From Leishmania donovani (taxonomy: Eukaryota > Euglenozoa > Kinetoplastea > Trypanosomatida > Trypanosomatidae), in NCBI RefSeq assembly GCF_000227135.1, contig NC_018240.1, forward strand, positions 441,411 through 505,410: DNA of 64,000 nt. Reading direction: 5' to 3'. Positions 1 through 10,100 of this stretch are shown here, one piece after another. The notes under the pieces are model-generated. The model had not been told where the DNA came from and ran no database searches. It saw only the letters and a program-made list of their open reading frames with translations. Each line of letters starts with the position of its first letter. Position 1 is the stretch's first letter. The position numbers were made by a program, and so were the translations under genes.

Positions 1-1166
1 CACATGCATATATGTATATATGTACGCACATCAATCATCCAGAATCCTTAACGTTCCCGAAGAGGCAAGGCAACGGTAAAGGGCACAAGGAGCCAAGCAA
101 GCATCCGAACGGAAAGGAGAAAAGGAGCTCCCCTCTGCACAGTAACTGCGCACACGTTGATGCATACACACCACACCGGCACACACACACTCACTCACAG
201 GACGTGTGAATGCGTGGGGTCATCGGGGAATAACAGAAGAAGCGAGAAATGCAAAAACAACAAAAAAGAGGAGAGCCATCGGGCGGAATGGAGGGGGAGG
301 GAGGAGGGACAAAGAAAAGCTGGACAAGAACAAAGAGGGAGCTCACATGGCACCACACACCCACACACCACCACACAAGCGCGGACGCATGCGCGCAGAG
401 AAAGAGAGAGAGGGCATGGAAACGGAGCTACGAAGCCCGAAGGAGAACAAGCGGTGGGGCGAGGGGAGGGGCGAGAGGAAGGAGGGAAGCGGGTGGCAAG
501 AGCGAGACAAAGAGGAAAACGCTTCCGCACAGAATAATGAGAAACAGAAAAAAAAAGGACAAACTGCAATACGCTTCATGGCGAGCACAGAAGTAGTATA
601 AGGGCGGTTGTTGATGGACCTCTGCGTCCTTCGTTTTCTTGAACTCGTTCATGGATCCGTGGAATCACGCGAAGAACAAAAAGAAAACTCCGCCGTCACC
701 GCCCTCACTCCCCCCTTCCCTCTTTCCCTCGTCGAGAGGATGTAAGGCTCACAAGGGTCGAGCGCCGTGCAGGTGTGGAAAATAAAACGGGTTTATCGAA
801 GAAAATCCGATGGACAGCGCGAAGGGTGGGGGTTTGGGGGGGGGGGCAGAGAGCGCGCGTGCGGGTGTTTGGATGCAGTCTCACCGGAAAACGAACGAAA
901 AAAAAAAGGATGTGCACAGCAGCAGGGGTTTTCGAAAGGGGGTGGGTGTAAAGAAAGAAAACAAGCGCTGGTCAAGACACATACATGCGCACACCCACGC
1001 ACCCACACTCCCCCTTCCCGCCATCTCCCTCTAGAGTCCATCGAAAGGAATAGGATGGGGAGTGCGGGGAGGGGTGTAGAGGGGAAAAGAAACAGAACAT
1101 AAAAAAAATTGAAGAAGTCGCATGCGCTCATTGCGTGTGTGTCTTCTTTTTCTTTTCCTCGCTCCC
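1..1166. other. Intercistronic region, no gene seen
   Basis: This stretch lies downstream of the minus-strand gene ending at 1167. It holds purine-rich + strand sequence with short CA and GA runs and homopolymers. The reading frames here translate to low-complexity arginine, histidine and threonine-rich strings with no recognisable domain. It most likely contains the 3' UTR of that gene and intercistronic spacer. Confidence 0.6.
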
Positions 1167-2564
1167 TTACAGGTTCACATCGTTCTCATTAATCTCGCCA
1201 GCCTGCGGCATCTCAACATCACTAAAGGCCTGCGAAATGCTGCGGCCACGGCTGCGACGGCTGCTGCGACGCGTCAACAGAACAGCACTGGGCTCCTGGT
1301 AGGTACCTTCTTTGTCATTCTGCTCCTCCGTACCTGATTGCGGTCCTTCTGGCGAAAGGGTACTCTCGCCCATGTCAAACTTCCTCTGGATGAGGTTGTC
1401 CACGGAGTTCTCTGACAGTATGCCGTCTGCGTACTGGCGGCGCTCTCCAACGCTGTAGATGCCAGTCGCACCCATGGTCGTGTCCTCCGGATCTCCCGGC
1501 TGGTTCGGATTAAAGCCGCGACCGTAGCGCATCCGGCGACGCTGCACTTCCTGCTCGGGCGACAGCATGTGCTGCTGCGGCGCCAAACCCGGTGCGGCAT
1601 ACGGCTGCTGTGTCATCTTGGGCGGCTCGTCGCTGACCACGTACGCCTTGCCGACGCGCTCGCGTATGACCATCTGGAACACTGGCAGTTCCTCCTTCGG
1701 CTTTATTGAGGTGCAGCAGCAGTAGATGACAATGACGAAGAGGATGACCAGGACGATGACAGCGACGATCAGGAAGATGAGCCACCAGTGCGACTGAGCC
1801 CACGTGAGGGTTTTGAAGCCATTCACGAACTGCGGCTGCGGCATGCGGGTGGTGAAGGGGGGACGCACCGGATAGAGCTGGTACTCACATACCATCATGT
1901 ACTTTCCTGTCGGGTACGGGTCATTGTTCCTCGGCAGCAGCGGCGCGTCCATGCGGAGGAGCCCGTTGGTCACGGTATCGTAGCTGGCGGCGCCGCCAAA
2001 GTACCCACGCGGGTACGGTTTGTCGGCCGGGTGATCCGGGTTCCAGGTGAACTGCTGGAACTGATTGAGAATCTGGCTGGGTCCGGTTTTCCGCCGGTAG
2101 AGGCCGATCCAGTACGCCGTACCGGGCTCGCCATTGTATGAGTACATGTCGTAGAAGCCGTAGCGCCAGCGGTAGTAACAGTTGTCGCTGTTCGGTACCG
2201 TAGCTCCCGGGACGAGCTCTGCACAGTTCGTGCCGGGCAGGGACGGCGCCGCGCTGGAGCCAGTGTAGATAGTGCTGTCCTTTCCGCCACCGTTGACAGT
2301 CATCCAATACGCGACCTCGTTGCTCAACAGAGTGTTCGCGTCGCTGGCCGGGACGCCACCAGCGTCGAAGCACACTTCCTCCGTCGTAAAGTACGTGACT
2401 TCTATGCCAGAGCTTGAAAGAGAACTGGCGCCGTAAGACATGTACCCCTTCATCTGCAGCGCCAGCAGACCGGGTAGACCCTGCGCCTGGGCCACCTCTG
2501 CAATACCGCTCAGCGTGAGCAGCACCAGCAACGCCGCCAAAGGGAGAGCGACACACGACTTCAT
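1167..2564 (-). CDS. Type I membrane protein, possible C-type-lectin-like ectodomain
   Basis: The product is 465 residues from the chosen ATG at 2564. The reading frame is open further upstream, but that extension is low complexity, and the chosen start gives a clean signal peptide (MKSC, then a Leu/Ala-rich core ending near AQA, residue ~27). An ectodomain of about 230 residues follows, with cysteines in the contexts EEVCFD, TNCAEL, DNCYYRW and MVCEY. It also has a YWIGLYRR stretch followed by FTWNPDHP, which resembles the WIGL and W-x-x-P features of C-type-lectin-like domains. One strong membrane segment (about residues 259-285) ends in CCC. The ~180-residue tail is presumably cytosolic and finishes with a basic RRSSRRSRGRS cluster. 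The topology is well supported. The lectin-like fold is inference from short motifs, and the ligand and site of action are unknown; cell surface or flagellar membrane would fit. Confidence 0.85.
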   Translation of the reverse strand: MKSCVALPLAALLVLLTLSGIAEVAQAQGLPGLLALQMKGYMSYGASSLSSSGIEVTYFTTEEVCFDAGGVPASDANTLLSNEVAYWMTVNGGGKDSTIYTGSSAAPSLPGTNCAELVPGATVPNSDNCYYRWRYGFYDMYSYNGEPGTAYWIGLYRRKTGPSQILNQFQQFTWNPDHPADKPYPRGYFGGAASYDTVTNGLLRMDAPLLPRNNDPYPTGKYMMVCEYQLYPVRPPFTTRMPQPQFVNGFKTLTWAQSHWWLIFLIVAVIVLVILFVIVIYCCCTSIKPKEELPVFQMVIRERVGKAYVVSDEPPKMTQQPYAAPGLAPQQHMLSPEQEVQRRRMRYGRGFNPNQPGDPEDTTMGATGIYSVGERRQYADGILSENSVDNLIQRKFDMGESTLSPEGPQSGTEEQNDKEGTYQEPSAVLLTRRSSRRSRGRSISQAFSDVEMPQAGEINENDVNL

Positions 2565-4546
2565 GGATGCCTGTTCAGCGTTTTCCGGGTGCGTTTTTTC
2601 CCTCTTTTCTTTGGTGGGAGGAGGCAGGGGGGGGGCAGTGGGCACGCAGGAAAGGGAAGGAAGTCCGCGCGAAACAAAAAAGGACGACGACAACAGCAGG
2701 AAAAAAAGGAAGAGGGAAAGGCACACGAAAAGGCCACCTGAGACGACCACGAGAGGGTGCAGTGCGGCGATGGTGATGCTGCTGATGTGGTGTGACGATC
2801 GCGAAGAAGGATGCAAGCGAGGGCGGGGGCGGGGTGACGAAACAATAGCGAAATAATCAAAAAATAACGAATGGAAACGGGGTCGAATAATGTGCGGCGA
2901 CTCGCCTCATTCAGGCACACAACGACCACACACACGCACACACTCAGTACCGTGGAAAAAAAAGGAATAGGCTATACGTCCATCCATACATAAACATGCG
3001 TAAAGCCGATTGAGGGAGAGGGGAGGAAGGGTGGGTGGGTGGGGGGGGGGCCACACAAAGCAGGATGTGGGACACGACGACAGGGGCAGAGAGGGGTGAG
3101 GTGGGTGTCGAGAGGAATGTTGCACTGATTGAAGGAGAGAGCCACGGCAGGGCAGCAAAGGGTAGCAAGGGATGAACAGATTCGGTAAGTGGGTGAGCGG
3201 GTGAGAGGTGGCGTGGAAGAAGACGCGGCGCGGGCAGAGGGGACGTGCACGCAGAGAGAAAGACAGTGAAAAGAGAAAGCAAGGGGGAAAAACAGGGATT
3301 TAGAGTTGGAAGCACGGAGGAACGTTGTGTGACATCGGGTACACAGACACAGACGGAGAGAAAGACACATACTCTCACCAACAACAGACACACACACATA
3401 TGGGCTGATGAAAGTAAATCTGGGTGGAGGTGGGGAAAAGGTGCCGGGGAGGGGGGGCACCGAGCCCTCCAACCCTTCCCCTGCGCACGCAGGTTGCACC
3501 ACCACGGCACAGCCGTACGCATTGTGGCTGCTACACCGTCCGCCACTGGCACCACCATATATGCTTCTCTTGCACTCGTTCTCACCACAAAAATATTCAC
3601 GTTTCCTGGCACACATATATATATATATATGCATGCTGGTTCATTACAGCAAAGGTGTTTCCTGCCGCCACACAGAGACAGAGAGTGTGCGTGTGCGTGC
3701 TTACGTTGGTGTGGGTGAATGCGTGGACGTTTTCTTTTCCTTGCCTTTCCAATGTTTTCTTCGTCACCCCTCAACGACCCTGCAAGCTGTGCGTCGTTGC
3801 CGGATTCGCTGTGCTCTGTTCTCTCTCTTTCCATCTCGTCCCTCTCTCCGGAGATGATGAGAACAGAGCGAAGCGAACGGTGTCTCATCATCACCGATGC
3901 ACGGACGCAGAGAAGGAGGGAGAGGGAGAGATCGATCCCTTCCGCCTTTCACGGGCTTGCTCCAGTACACCCTGTCTCTTTCTTTCTCAGCTAGGGAACG
4001 TGTCAGAGTGCGCCCCAGTTTGAAGGAAGGGATGGGGTCAAAGCATGCCTGCGCCACAGCATGGAGTGGGGGAGGGAAGGAGAGGAGGAGGGGGGAGCGG
4101 GGAGTAGGGAGAAGGACTGTAAGGCCCAGCGTGCCTCGCGCTCTCTCTGCCAGAGCGCTCTCTCTCTGTTGCGTCCCCCTCACCTTGGTACCTCTCCACC
4201 CTCACTTCCCTTAGTGCGCTCTCATTCACTTTCGCGGCTGTAGTTGCGCACCTGGCGGACGTACAACGAAATGAACGAGACGACGGAGGGGCGGACGAGT
4301 GTCGGAGATGCGAGGGAGGGGCAGGGGGAAAGGGAGGCGATTGCATAGGGAAGCACTGCTGCCGTGGCGTGCCACTACCGCCCTACCTCCCGCCCTCTCC
4401 CATGTGCAAAGCAGCGCCAGCAGAGAGAAAAAGAGGGCACGCTTACTCACCGCCAGCCGTGCCCGCCAAGGAGAGGCGCCGCTTCCCTTCTTTCGCTTCT
4501 CTCCCGTCATCTGTGCATCCTGTCTCAAGTATTTCGCATGCCTTCG
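2565..4546. other. Intercistronic region with microsatellites, no gene seen
   Basis: About 2 kb lies between the start of the type I membrane protein gene and the end of the next gene. It contains poly-G and poly-A runs, CA and GA tracts and a short TA run near 3616-3631. A 316-codon open frame at 2944-3894 (minus) is low complexity and was not accepted. Pyrimidine-rich minus-strand sequence just right of 2564 is suitable for trans-splicing. Confidence 0.6.
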
Positions 4547-6019
4547 TTAGATGCTCAACACGCTCAACGTGCTGCAGACGGCCTGTGCCCAACAGTAGAT
4601 GTCGTACCGCGTGTTGGCGTCGTTGAGCACGAGCGGCCAGCGGGGACTGTCAGCGCTGGGGCTGCTGCTGTTTGCGCACGAGGTGGCCAAGAACACGATG
4701 CCGGCGAACGTTATGTCACCCATCAGCATTGCCGCCATTTTCGCAACGGGCGAGTCGATGAGCCGTGTCGGCTGACGGCGTCGACGCCGCTTCGACAGCG
4801 CCGGAGTGCTGGGATCGACAGCAGCCGCGGCACCTGTGCTGGCACTTGCGGAAGGTGGTGGTGGAGCAGCAGCAGCTGCCGTGGGTGCTGTGGCCTTTGC
4901 CTTTGGGCTCACAGGCGATGGCGCGGCGTAAAACCAACGCATCACTGCAGTAGAAGTGTGCCTCGCCAGCCACGACAGCCCCGCGGCAATGCGCGGCGGC
5001 AAGCGCGGGAGAAGCGACACAATGAAGTAGCCACGAGGCGAGAGCGAAGCCCAGACGCTGTCCGCCAGCGCGTGCTGCGACGATAGCGGCGACGATGAGG
5101 ACAGCGTCGCCGATCCGTCGCGCCACTCCGCATGCAGCGGCTGTGTAAACCCTGCGAGGCGCTGCCAGAGCGTCTGCGCGGCCCCGAAGCGAGGAAACAG
5201 CCGCGACCACACACCCGCCGCAGAGACACCGAAGCTGTAAAGGCCATAGGTGGAGTTCACGGCTGGCGATGGGGGCGCCGCGGTCGTGAAAAGCGAGTCC
5301 GTCGCAAACGCACTGAGGAGCGACCTCGGCGACAAATCCTTCGCGCCATCCACCGCGGGCGGCGCCCCGAAGGGAGCGACATAGTCGACTGCCCGGCAGC
5401 CGGCGTACAAGACAATAAAGGACGCGACACTGGCGAGGCAGCTCGTGGTCGCAGCTCGCAGCACGACCACGCCGTACTGACACACAGCGGCCCGGCTGCA
5501 GGTCCGTACAAACTGTACATTAGGCGCGCGCTGCGCTGCCAGAACCTGGTACGCAAACGACGACACCACCCACGAGTGGCGACGACCAACACGGAGCGCA
5601 AAGATCGAGGCCGGCTGTTGCGATGAGCGTCGCGACGGCCTTGCCCACAATGCCGACGCATCATCGTCGGCGTCGCCTTCTGCCTCCCTTGCGCCCTTCG
5701 CATTACCCTTGTAAGAGATGGATATATCACCTTCCTCCGCCGGATCGATCAGCACGCCGTCCGCCTCCGCACCGTTAAAGATCTCCTCCCGCTGCACCGC
5801 GTCCTTCGCTAGATTTACCAGCTCCGCTCGGTACCGGTGCGCCACCACCCGGGCCACCTGGTACACAACCGGGGTGGCTGCCAGTGCCACACCCGCCGCC
5901 ACCGCGTGCCAGCGAAGAACATGCTTCACATCGCGTAAAAACAGACTCGCCGCTTGCTGCGCCTGACCATTGCCGTCGACAACGCTTCCGGCGGCTGCGG
6001 CGACATCCACGCCTCCCAT
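4547..6019 (-). CDS. Hypothetical multi-pass membrane protein
   Basis: The product is a 490-residue protein starting MGGVDVAAAAG that I do not recognise. Hydrophobic segments lie near residues 40-60 (AVAAGVALAATPVVYQ), 185-210 (VVLRAATTSC..SFIVLYAG), around 325-345 (YFIVSLLP..IAAGLSWL) and 440-460 (DITFAGIVFLATSC). An acidic patch (EGDADDDA) follows the first segment. An Ala/Pro/Ser-rich linker is followed by a strongly basic KRRRRRQPTR stretch before the last segment. The ATG at 6019 is the first in frame. GC-rich codon use matches the neighbouring genes, which supports coding. Organellar or endomembrane location is possible, but nothing in the sequence decides it. Confidence 0.75.
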   Translation of the reverse strand: MGGVDVAAAAGSVVDGNGQAQQAASLFLRDVKHVLRWHAVAAGVALAATPVVYQVARVVAHRYRAELVNLAKDAVQREEIFNGAEADGVLIDPAEEGDISISYKGNAKGAREAEGDADDDASALWARPSRRSSQQPASIFALRVGRRHSWVVSSFAYQVLAAQRAPNVQFVRTCSRAAVCQYGVVVLRAATTSCLASVASFIVLYAGCRAVDYVAPFGAPPAVDGAKDLSPRSLLSAFATDSLFTTAAPPSPAVNSTYGLYSFGVSAAGVWSRLFPRFGAAQTLWQRLAGFTQPLHAEWRDGSATLSSSSPLSSQHALADSVWASLSPRGYFIVSLLPRLPPRIAAGLSWLARHTSTAVMRWFYAAPSPVSPKAKATAPTAAAAAPPPPSASASTGAAAAVDPSTPALSKRRRRRQPTRLIDSPVAKMAAMLMGDITFAGIVFLATSCANSSSPSADSPRWPLVLNDANTRYDIYCWAQAVCSTLSVLSI

Positions 6020-7161
6020 TAAAAATGAGGAATGCTACGCTTGAATATAGATAGACCGCGCGTGTCTTTTTCACCTCTTATGCTGAATGGCGGTGTCTGC
6101 CGACACACGGCGCAGCGGCAAGTCGCACCGGGTGGCAACAAAGAAAAGGAGGCTTGAGGGAGCGAGAGAGCGCAGCAGACCCCTTCCCCCATTCCACAAG
6201 CACACAGGAGCACGCAACGGAGAGCAACAAGCGAAAAAGACGCGGGCGGGTGGTCGAGCGATGGTGCGCGGCGGGGCAGATTATGGCGGCAAAACGAGGC
6301 GGTGGATAGTCTCGGGTACACCGCTCAGAGAAAGAGATGCTCTACGCACCTAAGAATGTACCAAAGGAGATCCAAGAAGAGCACAAGGCAGGAGGACCAG
6401 GGCGGACGAAGATAGAGTGGAGGCAACGCACTCACACATGCGGAGATAGACAGACAGCAAACAGAGGAGGAGATGGTTTCACGAGATGAAAGATGGTGTA
6501 CGTGTACGTGCCGGCACCCTTTATATAACTGAAGGGCCTGTACGCCGGCGTATATATATATATGTCTGTGCGCATGTTAGCGGAGCGAGGAGAACAAAAG
6601 ATGATGACGACGTCGGGGGTAGAACGGGGGGGGGTCGAAGGCGATATGCGCGCCGGAACAATGAACGGTCCATTTTAGCGAGTGCAAGAAACGAAAAAAT
6701 GAGAGAGGTGCGTACATGGGGGGGGGGGTGGCGAAGTTATCGCAGGGAGGCAGACCCCGAAGAGGTCGGCGATGGATGGATGTGAAGAAGGTCTAGTAGC
6801 GAGAGAGGGGAGCGCGAATTGCGGACAGGGCGGTGGGGAGTGCCACTTCCCGCCAAGCACAGCTCCATCAACGTAACATCAGCACCGCCTACAGCGTGCA
6901 TCGACGCATCCTGCGTTGTGGTTGTTCTCTTGTTCTCCTAGACGGGGTGAGGAGTTGGGGAAGAGCGGTGGAGGATGTGTTCGCTGCCGCCTCCGCTGCC
7001 GCCAAACACACACAGATGCAAGCATGCGGAACCGCCCCTCTCACTCTCCCCCACCTAACACGAACACGATAGCAAAGCAGAAACGGAAAGGCGCGTGAGG
7101 GAGACGCACCTGTGCAATGTCGCAGAGGTGGGTCTGTGCGCGGTTTTCGTATGCGTGCGCC
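6020..7161. other. Intercistronic region, no gene seen
   Basis: About 1.1 kb separates the hypothetical membrane protein gene from the end of the FKBP15-type gene. It is purine-rich on the + strand, with poly-G runs and a short TA run at about 6551-6565. No open frame looks like protein. It presumably carries the 3' UTR of the FKBP15-type gene and splice signals for the downstream gene. Confidence 0.55.
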
Positions 7162-10100
7162 TCATCCGCCTCCCGCGGAGGGAGGGCTGCCGAAGAGACG
7201 ACTGCCCTGCCAGTCACCCAGCGCGGTCGACGGGGAAGAAAAGAGCTGTGCATCACATGAGGGAGTGGCGAGGTCAGCAGCCGCACCAACGAGAGATGCA
7301 TCACTCGGTAGTACCGGCGGCACCAGGGGTAGAGCTTGCTGAGACGCATCGGTCCGCGGCTCGCGGACGCACGCAGCTTCCCTCATGCTGCCAGAAGGGC
7401 TGGCGCCGATGGCCTCGTCGCCACGGCGCGTGCCATCACCATCGTCACTCCCAGAGTGAGGAGCAGAGAGCGGCGGCGAAGCTGGCGCATCCGCTGGGAG
7501 TCGAGTGGTCATGCGACCCTGCTTCGCAGGCGAAGACAACGGAGACAAAGAGTCTGTCGAACATCGTGTCATATGTGCCTTCTCCGTGTCCCCCGCGCGC
7601 ACCACCTCTAGCGCGACGCGCGCACGGTTCATCGTGAACGGGCTGTCGGCACCCATCCGCGTTGGAGTACTTGAGGTGGTAGCGATATTGGCTGCAGTGG
7701 CGTTTGGCGTGGGCGCTCGTTGCACCTCTTCACCAACGCCGGGACTCGACCAAAGCTCGGCTGAAGCCCGCGCGGCGACAGCATCATCAGCCGCGCCACC
7801 GGTGGCGATGAAGGCAGAAGAAAACGCACGGCTCCCACCATCGGCGCTGTCGCCGGCATTCCAGCGCGGTGCTTCGCCGGCTCTGGCCCCCACCGAATCC
7901 CTCTCGATTTCGGCTATGGGGGCAGTTGTCGACCACGACAGTGCAGAGTGCAGCGAGTCGGCGCCCACGTCAGGAACGCTCACCCCCTTCCCATCGGCTG
8001 CAGAAGACAGCACGGACGCGGCGGCAGTAGCGCCGGGATCAGCGTGAGCCGGCGCGCTGTAGGGCCTACACGCGACTGAGCCTGCGCCTCCATTTCCTAC
8101 ATCGCCCCATTGCGTGCCTGTCTTGTAGTGGAAGGGTTCCTCAGCAGTTACCGGCGATGCCGTAGCACGAGCGACGCCGGTGCCCTCACAGAGGTGCCCG
8201 TCGCCATGTAATGTGGCTTCTGCCGCACCCTCTGCAGCCTCCACTACGCTCGCCTTCATCGACGCGGCTTGGGCCACATTCGGCAGTAGAGTCGCCGCCA
8301 CGACTGCGAGCGCGCCCTGCGATGCGGAGGTGTGCACCGGCGGAAGCGGCGGTGGCGTCGACGCACGTTTCGCCACGCTGCTGTGCTCCGCCTTCGGACC
8401 ACCTACCTCTTCTTTCACCCCGTACCCCACCAAGAGAGCGGAGGATGTGGAGGGGCGGTGCCCATCATACGACGCCGGAGTTGGATGCTGCCCGCTGCGC
8501 CGCGCCAGCGTCCGCGCGCGAAGTTCGGCGTTCGCGGCCGCCCGCCGCACCTCGTCGGAGCGGATCTCCGTCACCGCCACCTGCGCCTCTGAACGGATGG
8601 CTACCGTAACGATAGCCAAGACGTCATCCACAGCAACGACGCCGCTGCTGCCGCTGCCGTCGGCGTCTAATGACTCGCCTGCCCCCTCGATACTATTTCC
8701 CTCGTCGACTGTCGGCGAAGATCGCCGGCCTCCAGGTCCCGAGCGCCGCTCGAGAGAGGAAAGTTGCAGCAGCTGTTCTTCCACCTGGTTGTACACAGCG
8801 TTCAGCGTGCGCTTGATGCGCTTGCACTGCTGCTGCACTGTCTCCTCCGGCACGCGAACGTCAGCGTTAGCTTGAAGATGCTGCAGTTTCTCGTTCAGCT
8901 CCGTCAAGACGTCGATCTCAGCGCGCAACTGGCGTCGATCGCGGTCGTGGCGGAACTTGGCATCCTGCAAGGCCGTCTGCAGCGCAATCACTTCTTGGTC
9001 CTTTGCCATTAGCTTCTCTCGCCACTGCATCACCACCGGCCCGCCGCCGTCGCCGCCAGTGCCGCTTCCTTCCACCTCCAGCAACGTCGCCTGCCGGCCC
9101 TCTCGATAGCCTGCAGCGTGACCGTCCGACCTGCCTGCGGCGTATCGCTCTTCGCTGACGCGCTCCAGCTCGTCACGATGCCGCGCATCGCGCTCCACCA
9201 GCCGCAGACGCATCTGCTCCGCCTCGTCCTTCCGCTGCTGAGCCCATATGTCCTGCTGCAGGCGCAGATCCCTCTCCAACGCCTGAGCGCGGTCGGACAA
9301 GCGGCCCATCGCCTCGAGCGCGCGTTGATAGTTCGCGTTCGCCTCCTCGAACTTGTGGCGGTGGCGCTCGATGCTGGCGAGAAGCTCCTCCCGGTCTTTC
9401 AGGGAATCCTCGATGGCGATCTCCTCCTGCGGCGCCCGCCCGACCACCCTCCGCATGACACGCTCCAGCTCTGTGTTGTTGTGCTGCAGTTTTGCTTCAA
9501 TGTCGAGGCGGTCGATCTTTTCGTACAGGGAGCCCAGCTGCACCTGCACACGAGTCAATGCGCATTCTATGCTCTCCCACACTTGCTGCGATGTCCCCCG
9601 CTCTGACGCGGAGGCGCTCGGCAGCGGCTGCTGTGGTTGTTGTTGCAGAAAGTGGAGGAGGAGTTGCTGAAGCAGCGTGTTCGTGGACAGCGCGCTGGCA
9701 GCACCGGGAGCTTGTGACGGCTCCGCAGCAGGCGGTGGCGCAGACACAGAGACGCTGGTCGCGGCGGCAGCAGTAGCAGGTGCGGGAGCGGGCGGGGGCG
9801 GAATTAGTGGCGCCAAGTCACCAGCGGCAGTCGGAGTTGACGGCTCCGGCGTGCCAATGGGGGATGAGACGGCCTGCAGACACGTCATGTAGATCACCGC
9901 CGGGGTGTTGAGAGCGAGCTGGGGCGCACTTCTGCCAGGGCGCTCCGATCGACGAGAATCCGTCCGCGGCTTCGGCTGCCGCACGCGCGTGTCTTCTGGC
10001 GTCAAGAAGACAAGCCGCGACTCACCTGTTCGCATGCCCACCAGTGCAGCAGCAGCGGCATCCCAAAGAGTCCCATCCGTGGCCGTCACAGTCCGCGGTG

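Noticed and set aside
2944..3894. 316-codon minus-strand open frame
   Set aside because: The translation is low-complexity Ser/Pro/Leu from CT-rich spacer, with no domain.
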